This document shows, in pieces, positions 1-6,972 of a DNA stretch of 64,000 nt; positions within the stretch are counted from its first letter, which is position 1, and the number at the start of each line of letters is the position of its first letter. The stretch lies in contig NZ_CP021425.1 in the NCBI RefSeq assembly GCF_002162375.1, positions 5,506,501 to 5,570,500 of the forward strand, read 5' to 3'. A program made the position numbers and the translations under genes. The notes below the pieces were generated by a model. That model was not told the DNA's origin and searched no databases. It worked only from the letters and a program-made list of their open reading frames with translations. The stretch is from Oleiphilus messinensis. Its GTDB lineage: Bacteria; Pseudomonadota; Gammaproteobacteria; Pseudomonadales; Oleiphilaceae.

Positions 1-173
1 CGCTCTTTCAACGCTTTTTTGTTTGCCGTATTGTCGCCTGAGTAATCCCCCATGACACCGACAACGAAGGGCAGTTCTTTTTTAACTTCCGCACCGTTGG
101 TTTCCACATCATAAGTGATTTGAACGCGTGGTTTGCGTACGCGTGATAGTTTATCCTGGAGACTGTCTGACAT
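1..173 (-). CDS. tssB: TssB (VipA/ImpB) T6SS sheath subunit, N-terminal part
   Basis: The first 58 residues are visible and the gene runs off the left edge. They begin [20 protein letters not shown] and contain the family's [14 protein letters not shown] core, which is diagnostic for TssB, the small subunit of the contractile sheath that assembles with TssC in the cytoplasm. The ATG at 171-173 is preceded by GAGGA, but that Shine-Dalgarno sits in a perfect 4-bp hairpin (GAGG-AACA-CCTC) directly abutting the ATG. The gene lies 348 bases downstream of tssA on the same strand. The rest of the sheath/baseplate genes probably follow outside the window. Confidence 0.93.
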   Translation of the reverse strand, partial: MSDSLQDKLSRVRKPRVQITYDVETNGAEVKKELPFVVGVMGDYSGDNTANKKALKE

Positions 174-521
174 GAGGTGTTCCTCGCTCTTTGTTTACTC
201 GATTAACTGTTCTACAGGCGCGCCCAGTGTCACCGCGGTAACCGGCGCGGCACCGCCTGTCCTTTTTATAACTTGGTTTTCGTCATCCCTGCCATCCATT
301 TTCCAGCTTCAAGAATGAAGCATTGAGATCAAGCATGGACGCCTGCGGTATAAGCTGTGTGATACACACTGTTATATATCTATAGTAGTACGATATTCCC
401 TGGCTATCTCCCTCATTTTAATCCGTTTGTTAAAAACCTTTTTGGTTTGGCCTTCCTATAGCGCTCAAAAGTTAATCAATATTGTTAGATATGCCCCCCA
501 ACCTGCCGGAAAGCTGAAAGA
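174..521 (-). promoter_or_regulatory. tssA-tssB intergenic leader with GGA sites and SD hairpin
   Basis: This 348-base non-coding gap separates tssA from tssB. On the minus strand it has a weak AAACC/GGTTT hairpin (434-448) just after tssA, an AT-rich stretch near 360-400 that could hold a promoter (no convincing -35/-10 pair), and four GGA motifs in the last 130 nt before the tssB ATG (complements at 295-297, 286-288, 260-262 and 181-183). The last is the tssB Shine-Dalgarno, held in hairpin 174-185. The arrangement resembles a CsrA/RsmA-controlled leader; this is inference. Confidence 0.4.
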
Positions 522-1799
522 TTACCAACCGCTGTAATTATCTTCCTGCCCAAACATTGGTTGTTCCTCTTTTGCAGGCTCTGCAGCCGGTTCCGGAGCT
601 GGAGACGGTGTCGGCTGAGGTCTAGGCTCCACTTTCGGCTGCCCGAGACTAGCAAGCTCCCCAATCGGCACCGCGTCCTCACCAAGCGGGACACCGGTCA
701 ATTGGGCATACACTGCACGCGAAGTGGCATCGGGGATCAACTCCAGCATCAGCTCCTGTATGGGCAAGCGACCCCATCTTACGGCTCGCTCCAGAACACC
801 GCACAGGGGAGAATGGGGTTCATAACGTCGGAAAAATTCAGCCACCTTCAACAAATGATTGATCGCATCATCACGGCTGGCAATCGGCCCTTGAATTCCG
901 ACTCCTTGCTGCACAATGCCCGCTGGCGCTGTCCCGACATTGTCGCTATCCATTACGACACCTTCCTCTCCTGCTTCGCCACCGGCTTCAGATTCGTCCG
1001 GAATTTTTCCCTTGGTCAACAACCTGACCGCTTCCAGCACATCGCTCAGACTTTGCTTGATCGCTGAACTGGGAGGGGCATATTGATAACCGCATTTTTC
1101 ATCGAGCAGAGTGCTCATGTCATTGAAGTTCTGGAGACACTCCTCCAGATCGGACAATAGATTCCGGCAAAAGTCTACGGATGATGCATCTACTTGTGCC
1201 TGAATATCCGGCATGGTCAAGCCAATATCTTCAAAGCGCTGCCGCTGGGCATCATCATCTGTCATTTTTGCTGCTTCGACACAGCGGTCATACAGATTAT
1301 AAGTGAATGCATCTGCATAATTTTCACTTAGTGGTATATTCTTGATCGGGAGTATCAAGGTACCCCGGCCATCTTCGCCGTTTAATCCGGTAATTGGAAA
1401 CACTTTCGTTTCCAGCCCATCTTCATCAGGCAAGGGATACAAGTCATCCCAAAATGCCTCAACCAGTTGCTGAATCAACTTGAAAGCATCGCGCAACCCC
1501 TGAAAGCCATAAAGTTTCAATGCGGCTTCAGCGTACCAGGCCGCAACTTCCAAATCTTTCGCCTGTTCTTCCAATACCTGGGGTGCAACTTTATAAATTT
1601 CCCGCCATAAATCATCGATTTCCGGGTCGGCTTGGGAATCAAATTTTCGGGCACGGGTCAGGCTGGCAATGGTACGTCTGGCATCTTTGAGTTTCTGGTA
1701 TTCCAGAGAACCATTTTCCCGTAAATCGGGACCACAGGGTTGATCTTCCGTAATGGGTTTCAGCAGGCTTTCTATGTTAATCACTTCCGGTGTTGTCAT
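522..1799 (-). CDS. tssA: TssA (ImpA-type) T6SS baseplate/sheath cap protein
   Basis: 425 residues. The N-terminal part has the ImpA_N signature (ESLLKPITEDQPCGPDLREN followed by an EYQKLKDARR helix), as in TssA proteins that prime baseplate and sheath polymerisation. The middle is helical and the C-terminal third contains the GVLERAVRWGRLPIQELMLEL segment typical of short TssA proteins. The tail is Pro/Glu rich (VEPRPQPTPSPAPEPAAEPA). I chose the ATG at 1799, which has GAGAG eight bases upstream; a TTG ten codons earlier lacks a ribosome site. It follows the kinase gene by 42 bases and is probably in the same operon (lipoprotein, haem sensor, kinase, tssA). Confidence 0.9.
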   Translation of the reverse strand: MTTPEVINIESLLKPITEDQPCGPDLRENGSLEYQKLKDARRTIASLTRARKFDSQADPEIDDLWREIYKVAPQVLEEQAKDLEVAAWYAEAALKLYGFQGLRDAFKLIQQLVEAFWDDLYPLPDEDGLETKVFPITGLNGEDGRGTLILPIKNIPLSENYADAFTYNLYDRCVEAAKMTDDDAQRQRFEDIGLTMPDIQAQVDASSVDFCRNLLSDLEECLQNFNDMSTLLDEKCGYQYAPPSSAIKQSLSDVLEAVRLLTKGKIPDESEAGGEAGEEGVVMDSDNVGTAPAGIVQQGVGIQGPIASRDDAINHLLKVAEFFRRYEPHSPLCGVLERAVRWGRLPIQELMLELIPDATSRAVYAQLTGVPLGEDAVPIGELASLGQPKVEPRPQPTPSPAPEPAAEPAKEEQPMFGQEDNYSGW

Positions 1800-1841
1800 T
1801 TCGGATTCTCTCGTGAATAGATCGGTCAACTATTGGGAAAA

Positions 1842-3281
1842 TTAGAATTTTATGCCTCTGGACATTTTGTCGAGAAATAACTTGCGCTGGTTCGGGTCAG
1901 GTATTTTATCTGCCAATTGAACAATAAACTCCTTTTCCGACCTCGCTTTCTTCGCCACTTTCTTTACAACACGAGTCGCAAGCGGCCCAAGATAAAAAGC
2001 CAATTCTTCGGAGATCTCATTCATTCTGCTGTCTGCAAGCGTGATCTGCCCGGTTTGGGAAGAACCTCGAACCGAGGTCGACATACTGCTGACATCCCCC
2101 ACGCGACTTAGGTCACTGGCACCTGAAGCAGGGCCACCGGTGCCGGAACCGGATCGGGTATAACGGGCTTTTAACGATGCAATAAACTGGTTACGCTCGG
2201 TTTCATCAGGGATATGCGATGCCAAATCCTGAACAAGCTGATCCAATGATGTGCTTTTTGACGACCGTTTCTTGACCAGAATGGAGGAAACCGGCCCAAT
2301 ATAAGTCGCAAGCGACTTCTCAACCACATCTAGCAAATTGGGTTCCAGCGTCAGCCCTGTTGGTTGGGTTCGACCACCACGAGTGGATTTCCCCCCCATT
2401 TGGGTCTGATCGGCCATGATTCGACGGGTTGAAATGACCGTCGCCGCCAAGTCATCTCGTTGAACCTCACTTATTCCTAACTGTTTTGCAAGTTCGCAGA
2501 GCGCATCCGAGAACGCCTTGGCAGATTGATAGCGTCGCTCGGGCTTGGCTTGCAATGCAGACTCAAGAACATTGAAAAAGGCAAGTGTTCGATTCGCACC
2601 CAAGGCAGCCTTATCCAGCAACGCCATAATCGTTTCTTTATCAACCAAACCAGCAGCGGGACGCTCACCGCACAGAAGTTCCAGCAATACAATCGCAACG
2701 GAGTACAAGTCAGCCCGATTATCGACAATAGCTCCCCGGAGCGCTTCCGGGGACATGTAACTGGGTGTTCCGACCATATCCCCGGCGTTGGTCAATTCCG
2801 AAGTCTCCAATCGGGCAACACCAAAATCGGCGACTTTCACCGAGCCATTATCCAGAACCATGATATTGGCAGGCTTGATATCCCGGTGTACAACTCCAGA
2901 GTCATGGGCAAAAGCCAACGCTGACAGTACCTGGGTGATAATTTCAATTGCCTGCTGTGCAGAGACAGCTCCCCCCATGCGCAGGAGCGTACGAAGATCC
3001 ACTCCTTCAATAAACTCCATGACCATATAGGGAATATCGTGCTCGTTTATCCCGAAATCAAACAACGTCACGATATTCTGGTGCGAACAGCGGGCTGCGG
3101 CTTTGGCTTCGTGTTTGAACCGGGCAAGCAGATCGCCTCCAGAGCCATCCTCAATCAAATGAGGATGGATCACCTTGATCGCAACAATACGATCTATGAT
3201 CGAATCTTTACCCTTGTATACCGCTCCCATTGCACCCTTACCAATGGTTTCGATAATCTGGTATTTACCAATCTTATCCAT
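1842..3281 (-). CDS. Ser/Thr protein kinase with duplicated C-terminal domain (PpkA-like role)
   Basis: 479 residues. Residues 1-265 are a complete Hanks-type kinase: glycine loop GKGAMGAVYKG, VAIKV lysine, HRDIKPANIMV catalytic loop, DFGVARLE magnesium loop and GTPSYMSPEAL. No transmembrane helix is evident, so it should be cytoplasmic. After a Ser/Thr/Gly-rich linker, the C-terminus holds two copies of a ~60-residue helical module (about 315-375 and 420-475), each with Y-x-GP, V-KK and an IPD-x-x-x-R-x-x-F ending. In T6SS loci such kinases phosphorylate the FHA protein to trigger assembly; here the FHA partner would be TagH at 36.2 kb. The substrate is inferred. It sits between tssA and the haem sensor. 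Confidence 0.88.
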   Translation of the reverse strand: MDKIGKYQIIETIGKGAMGAVYKGKDSIIDRIVAIKVIHPHLIEDGSGGDLLARFKHEAKAAARCSHQNIVTLFDFGINEHDIPYMVMEFIEGVDLRTLLRMGGAVSAQQAIEIITQVLSALAFAHDSGVVHRDIKPANIMVLDNGSVKVADFGVARLETSELTNAGDMVGTPSYMSPEALRGAIVDNRADLYSVAIVLLELLCGERPAAGLVDKETIMALLDKAALGANRTLAFFNVLESALQAKPERRYQSAKAFSDALCELAKQLGISEVQRDDLAATVISTRRIMADQTQMGGKSTRGGRTQPTGLTLEPNLLDVVEKSLATYIGPVSSILVKKRSSKSTSLDQLVQDLASHIPDETERNQFIASLKARYTRSGSGTGGPASGASDLSRVGDVSSMSTSVRGSSQTGQITLADSRMNEISEELAFYLGPLATRVVKKVAKKARSEKEFIVQLADKIPDPNQRKLFLDKMSRGIKF

Positions 3282-3317
3282 ACATTAACTACACATTAAT
3301 TCCCGGCGAACCTGTCT

Positions 3318-4202
3318 TTAATCATCATCATCTTCATCAAGGAGCGATACCGCATTTGCCAGACTTCGGTGCATGCGATTGAATGACTGCCCCAAAGAAG
3401 AGATTTCATCACTGCCTTTAATTACCAGCTCCGACGCCCCTAAAGCGCCCAGGCTCACTTCATTCGCTTTATCCGCCATGACTTTTACAGGGCGCACCAC
3501 CACTATGTGCAGCAGGATGTTGATAAAGACGCCAACCAGCACAAAAACGCCAACCAACGACGCCATAAATGCGATGAATGCCTTGTTCGCCCGCTCAAGA
3601 GGCAGTGACATGGGCACGGTGACAATCTGCGCACCGACAACCTCATTGTGCTGCCACCCAAAACCGTTTGCGGGTCCGTATGCTTCGATCATCGTTGCAG
3701 GCGCTGCAGAAGGCGTGCTGTGACAAGCAAGACAGGCTTGATTTGTAATCTTGATAGGCCGACCAAGATAAAGCATCGGCCCGGTTGCCGTAAAACGTTC
3801 ACCTACAATCTCTTTCTTGTCATCATTGCTGCGAAAATCATTGATGATATCGGTTTCCCAATCCGTTGCCCGATCAACCGGGTTTGTAGGGTTTAGTGTT
3901 GCTTCTTTATAACTGTATTCCGGATGGGCGGACTGTACTTTAGTGATGTACTGTCTCGCGGCATAAGCCGGTACGGTCTGACGAATAAATTGCCGCTTTT
4001 GCTGTAAAGCCAAAAGCGGCTTTATTTCATCAACGGTATACGACCGCACAGCTACCGCACTTTGCATCATCAGACGAGCACTATCCTCAACCTCTTCCCG
4101 AGCATTGGATTGCAGCAATTGATGGGCAAAGAAGCCCGCTATAGAGACGCCTAATACCATTGCAGCCAAAAGTACCAGGTTGAATTTAAGTCTTAAGCTC
4201 AT
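3318..4202 (-). CDS. Membrane sensor with Tll0287/DUF3365-like haem domain and HAMP, no output domain
   Basis: 294 residues. A transmembrane helix (about 7-28) is followed by a periplasmic region of ~180 residues containing CLACH (157-161), a c-type haem attachment motif, in the context expected of a Tll0287-like/DUF3365 sensor domain. A second helix spans about 210-234 and a HAMP-like linker follows (235-285). The protein ends at an acidic DEDDDD tail with no kinase, methyl-accepting or cyclase domain. It lies 36 bases upstream of the Ser/Thr kinase on the same strand, so signalling through that kinase is a plausible inference: redox, NO or another haem ligand sensed in the periplasm. Confidence 0.8.
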   Translation of the reverse strand: MSLRLKFNLVLLAAMVLGVSIAGFFAHQLLQSNAREEVEDSARLMMQSAVAVRSYTVDEIKPLLALQQKRQFIRQTVPAYAARQYITKVQSAHPEYSYKEATLNPTNPVDRATDWETDIINDFRSNDDKKEIVGERFTATGPMLYLGRPIKITNQACLACHSTPSAAPATMIEAYGPANGFGWQHNEVVGAQIVTVPMSLPLERANKAFIAFMASLVGVFVLVGVFINILLHIVVVRPVKVMADKANEVSLGALGASELVIKGSDEISSLGQSFNRMHRSLANAVSLLDEDDDD

Positions 4203-4254
4203 AAATTTGAACCTTTTTTATTCCTCAGAGATTAATCTTGGTGCGAGCGATTTA

Positions 4255-5523
4255 CTAAAGCTTAGCACAGTCTGATAATGCTTTTTTAAGGTTATCAATA
4301 CTTTCCAGTCCAAAGACAACTTCCCGGGTCTCTGTTACCGGCCAGGTTGGCCAAAAGCCCAGGCGGACTTTTATACTGCTGGCAGCTGAAGTCGAGCGTA
4401 GTATTCCTCGACCCAAGACCGCGATATTCTCCCCGACAAGGCCTTCGAATCCAGTATTGTCTAGTTCAATGCCGTCAGATCCAACGACAGCGATACCGGT
4501 ATTTGGGTAAGTTAGATCCAGATTTGATTGTGTCTTCACCCACAATTTGTCCTGCGCCAAAGCAAGCAACACCTCCGTGTTATCATAGCCATCATATATG
4601 TCAGCTACTTTTTTCATCACAACACAGGCTGAATCAGGTTCTGCGAATGGTGTCTTGACCCGATCCAGCGACCACCCCTGTGACAGCTGCACAGGCAAGT
4701 CTCTCAGGCTGAACTGGCGTTTTAGACCTTCAACGCCTGAAACATCAACGTCTTTTCCGGACACCCCGCCTGGTTGCTGCCCGGACTGAAGCGAATCGTC
4801 CAGCAGCGCAATTTGCGATACAGGGGTAGTCTCTTGCGCAGCACCTGGGTCACTACTTTGAGACGCCGATTTTGTGGTTTTAGAATCGAGCGTTCCTGTA
4901 ACAGATACGGATTTTGAGCTGTTTAGTTGCGTGGAGCTCACATTATTACGAGTCGTGTCAGCCGAATTGGTAGCGCTCAAATTGGAGCCCTTGTCTGACA
5001 CACCCTTAATCGGTTTTTCAGTTTCCTTCACTGCTCGGGTTGGCGCGGTTGGCTTTGCCTCCCTGTTGGCTGCAGTTTTTTCCGGGGTCGACGGCGCTTT
5101 ACGAACCGGCTCAGGCTTCACTCTTGTTTTTTCAGGCCCTGTTTTTTCAGGTCCAGTTTTTTCAGATCCGCTATTTACGGCCTGCACTTTTGTCGATTTT
5201 TCGGTTTGAGCATCCGAATTGAGTTGAACCCCAGATTCATTCGCAGCTTCAGGCCGAGCGCGATTGCCATTCTCCTGGGCCTGTGATGCTGCAGAAGACA
5301 GCTCGGATTGAGTTGCCGGAACTTGTGAAATCGATGACTCCGAGTGACTCTGCGCGGTATTTGTATCATATCTGGGCGGTTTGGTTTGGTTACTGGAGCA
5401 GGCTGCCAGCGCCAGTACCAACGCACAAACAGCACTACGGCTTACGATGACCGCTCGCGATTCGCCCACTATTGCGGCGCATTTGCTCTCTCCTTGCCGG
5501 GAAGAAGCATTGTGAATGTCCAT
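4255..5523 (-). CDS. Predicted lipoprotein with long low-complexity linker, function unknown
   Basis: About 422 residues. A hydrophobic stretch ending in LALAAC is a lipobox, but it sits unusually far (about 40 residues) from the chosen ATG at 5523, which has CAGGG seven bases upstream; the real start may be internal. Residues ~45-285 are a Ser/Thr/Lys/Pro-rich spacer including a threefold PEKTG repeat. The last ~150 residues form a folded domain (W-S-L-D-R-V, CVVMKKVADIYDGYDNTEV, F-W-P-T-W-P) that I do not recognise with certainty. It resembles periplasmic T6SS-associated proteins such as TagO/VasI only in overall style. First gene of the tssA-containing operon. Confidence 0.7.
   Translation of the reverse strand: MDIHNASSRQGESKCAAIVGESRAVIVSRSAVCALVLALAACSSNQTKPPRYDTNTAQSHSESSISQVPATQSELSSAASQAQENGNRARPEAANESGVQLNSDAQTEKSTKVQAVNSGSEKTGPEKTGPEKTRVKPEPVRKAPSTPEKTAANREAKPTAPTRAVKETEKPIKGVSDKGSNLSATNSADTTRNNVSSTQLNSSKSVSVTGTLDSKTTKSASQSSDPGAAQETTPVSQIALLDDSLQSGQQPGGVSGKDVDVSGVEGLKRQFSLRDLPVQLSQGWSLDRVKTPFAEPDSACVVMKKVADIYDGYDNTEVLLALAQDKLWVKTQSNLDLTYPNTGIAVVGSDGIELDNTGFEGLVGENIAVLGRGILRSTSAASSIKVRLGFWPTWPVTETREVVFGLESIDNLKKALSDCAKL
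5126..5170. repeat. 15-bp tandem repeat x3 inside the lipoprotein gene
   Basis: Three consecutive 15-base units beginning GTTTTTTCAG at 5126, 5141 and 5156, encoding repeated P-E-K-T-G on the minus strand. In frame, so it varies linker length only. Confidence 0.85.
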
Positions 5524-6195
5524 TATCATACCCTGAAGTTCGTTTTTGATTCGAATTTCGCAACGATGAAACCAAAACTACAGCAACAAAACTACAGCGC
5601 CATAATTAAAGCGCCCCAACTTAGACATCATACTTAGGCATCATAACTACGCCGCCAAGCCAGTCGTTGTACAAGGTAAAGCTATCGGTGTGAAATCCGA
5701 CGTGTAAGGGAGATCCGGAAGGGAAACATACTCACACATCATTATTCCATTGCGTTAAAGGCTTCCAATTCCCTTTAGTATAGAACCGAAAAGTGAAGCT
5801 GCGTCTCAATTCAGCATCTTTCAAGCAAAACCAAGGCCGGAATTGGTGCTACTGGACTGTGCACTTAAAGGGGAAGCAGAGTTCAGTGCGCTGCCCCACC
5901 CCTTTTTGGACCAAAAGCCGCCCTCCCTAAAACGATCATCAGGGGAAAGGTTTTATCTGATAACGAGCAAGAACACGGTGGCTGATGCTCTATGAGAAGG
6001 GCAGAAACTGCATCAAACGGAATAGTGCCGCTAACCAATTGAAAATTCAAGTTTAGCTTAGGGTTAGAGAATATTTCGTATTAATAAAGCGCGGGTAAGA
6101 TTAAATGCAGATTAAATTAAAGTGGAGGTCTGTCGAGCGGAAATTAATGCTCAATAAAGAGCACAAGCTGAATCAAGAGAAGGTGAATACGCAAA
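5524..6195. other. Non-coding gap between lipoprotein gene and the Csr-type RNA
   Basis: About 670 bases with no convincing gene on either strand. It contains a short duplicated CTTAGRCATCATA motif near 5620-5645, a GC-rich hairpin with a T-run on the plus strand (5867-5907), and a possible plus-strand -10 (TATAGA near 5780). The minus-strand promoter of the lipoprotein operon should lie near 5540-5640, but no clear -35/-10 pair is visible. Confidence 0.5.
5867..5907 (+). terminator. Terminator-like hairpin
   Basis: Stem AAAGGGG (5867-5873) pairs with CCCCTTT (5899-5905), with an inner GCAG/CTGC stem, followed by further T residues. It has intrinsic-terminator form for the plus strand, but no plus-strand gene precedes it. 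It may end a short unannotated transcript or act on both strands. Confidence 0.4.
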
Positions 6196-6857
6196 GAGAG
6201 GGAATGCTACTGTCCGTGTAGCATTCATCGATAAAATATGCCTGTCCTTGCACATTCATCCTTGAATACGGATTGATCATTGCTGCTTCCTGCAATTCCC
6301 TTAACTATTCTGTCGTACATCTCCCGATGTGCGGCTCCTTGAAACTGCTTTCATCCCTTGAAATACGAATCCCTTTGCAATACGACTGTTTTATACAGCG
6401 CCATGTCGAGCCATCCATCGCAGACACGTCCATTGTGATTGAATATATCCCTATACCAAATCAAGCATCCTGTTTGATTCGTAAGTCCATTTCAATTGAA
6501 CTATCCCTGTCGGCTTACAAGATCCGTCTTATCCAGCACATCCCTCGCCGCGTATCCTTTATATTGCATCCTTTACAGCACATTCGACCTGTCCCGGGTC
6601 GATCATCAATCCCGAGGGGGACGGGATTCCATCCGGTGGCAGTTTGGCAGCCAGGTCTCTTCCTTGACCAACATACCCCCTGATAAACCATCCTGGTTTT
6701 CATCCCTGGTATGTGCCATTCATTCCATTTGGCCATTCAGCTGCACGAACATTCCATTGCCAATCCGTTGAAGTCCCTGTCAACGTCTGTCATCCTGACT
6801 CATGTGGGTATTTGACCGTCCGTTGGCTCTGCGAAAAGTCCATCTCTCCAGCAGATG
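6196..6857 (-). ncRNA. csrB: Giant CsrB/RsmZ-type CsrA-sequestering RNA
   Basis: Read on the minus strand, this 660-nt stretch carries 35 GGA trinucleotides against 4 on the plus strand (about 10 expected by chance); ten are GGATG. Many sit in loops of short perfect hairpins: plus-strand positions 6841-6857 (CATCT/AGATG), 6789-6799 (GTCA/TGAC), 6766-6785 (CGTTGA/TCAACG), 6685-6699 (AAACCA/TGGTTT), 6585-6601 (CGACC/GGTCG), 6519-6530 (AAGA/TCTT), 6459-6479 (AATCAA/TTGATT), 6444-6455 (TATA/TATA), 6349-6363 (TTTCA/TGAAA), 6317-6330 (ACATC/GATGT) and 6254-6267 (ATTCA/TGAAT). Stem sequences differ but the loop GGA is kept, which is the hallmark of CsrB, CsrC and RsmX/Y/Z, RNAs that titrate the translational repressor CsrA/RsmA. 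A terminator closes it and a GacA-like box lies ~65 bp upstream. E. coli CsrB is 369 nt with about 22 such sites, so this one is unusually large. Short ORFs inside lack ribosome sites. Confidence 0.87.
6202..6226 (-). terminator. Intrinsic terminator of the Csr-type RNA
   Basis: A perfect 9-bp stem, GAATGCTAC (6202-6210) with GTAGCATTC (6218-6226), and a 7-base loop that itself contains a GGA on the minus strand. On that strand it is followed by CCCTCTCTTTG, a moderately T-rich tail. Confidence 0.75.
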
Positions 6858-6862
6858 AAACC

Positions 6863-6868
6863 ATGATA
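6863..6868 (-). promoter_or_regulatory. -10 element of the Csr-type RNA promoter
   Basis: The minus-strand hexamer TATCAT (5/6 to TATAAT) lies six bases before the first hairpin, placing the start near 6857. No good -35 hexamer is present, as expected for an activator-dependent promoter. Confidence 0.55.
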
Positions 6869-6912
6869 GTTCGTATCCGATGAGAAAAATATAGGACTTT
6901 TACCCCTTGTTT

Positions 6913-6930
6913 TGTGCGATATGGCTTACA
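6913..6930 (-). promoter_or_regulatory. GacA-type upstream activating box
   Basis: The minus strand reads TGTAAGCCATATCGCACA, matching the GacA consensus TGTAAG-N6-CTTACA at 10 of 12 specified bases with exact spacing. Its centre is about 65 bp upstream of the predicted RNA start, the position known for rsmX/Y/Z promoters in pseudomonads. This suggests GacS/GacA (BarA/UvrY) control. Confidence 0.75.
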
Positions 6931-6972
6931 AGCTGTACGCCATTCTCTCTCTTTCTGTAGGAAAACCCCGGT

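Noticed and set aside
434-448. AAACC/GGTTT hairpin after tssA as a terminator
   Set aside because: The stem is five weak base pairs; too unstable to call.
4255-5523. Assignment of the lipoprotein as TagO/VasI
   Set aside because: Position and lipoprotein nature fit loosely, but no diagnostic motif could be recognised.
6273-6771. Open frames of 73-136 codons inside the Csr-type RNA region
   Set aside because: They overlap on several frames and strands, lack ribosome sites and show no protein-like composition; they reflect the hairpin array.
6196-6857. Repeated short motifs suggesting a CRISPR array or minisatellite
   Set aside because: There is no constant repeat or regular spacing; only the GGA loop core is kept while stems change, which fits an RNA hairpin array.
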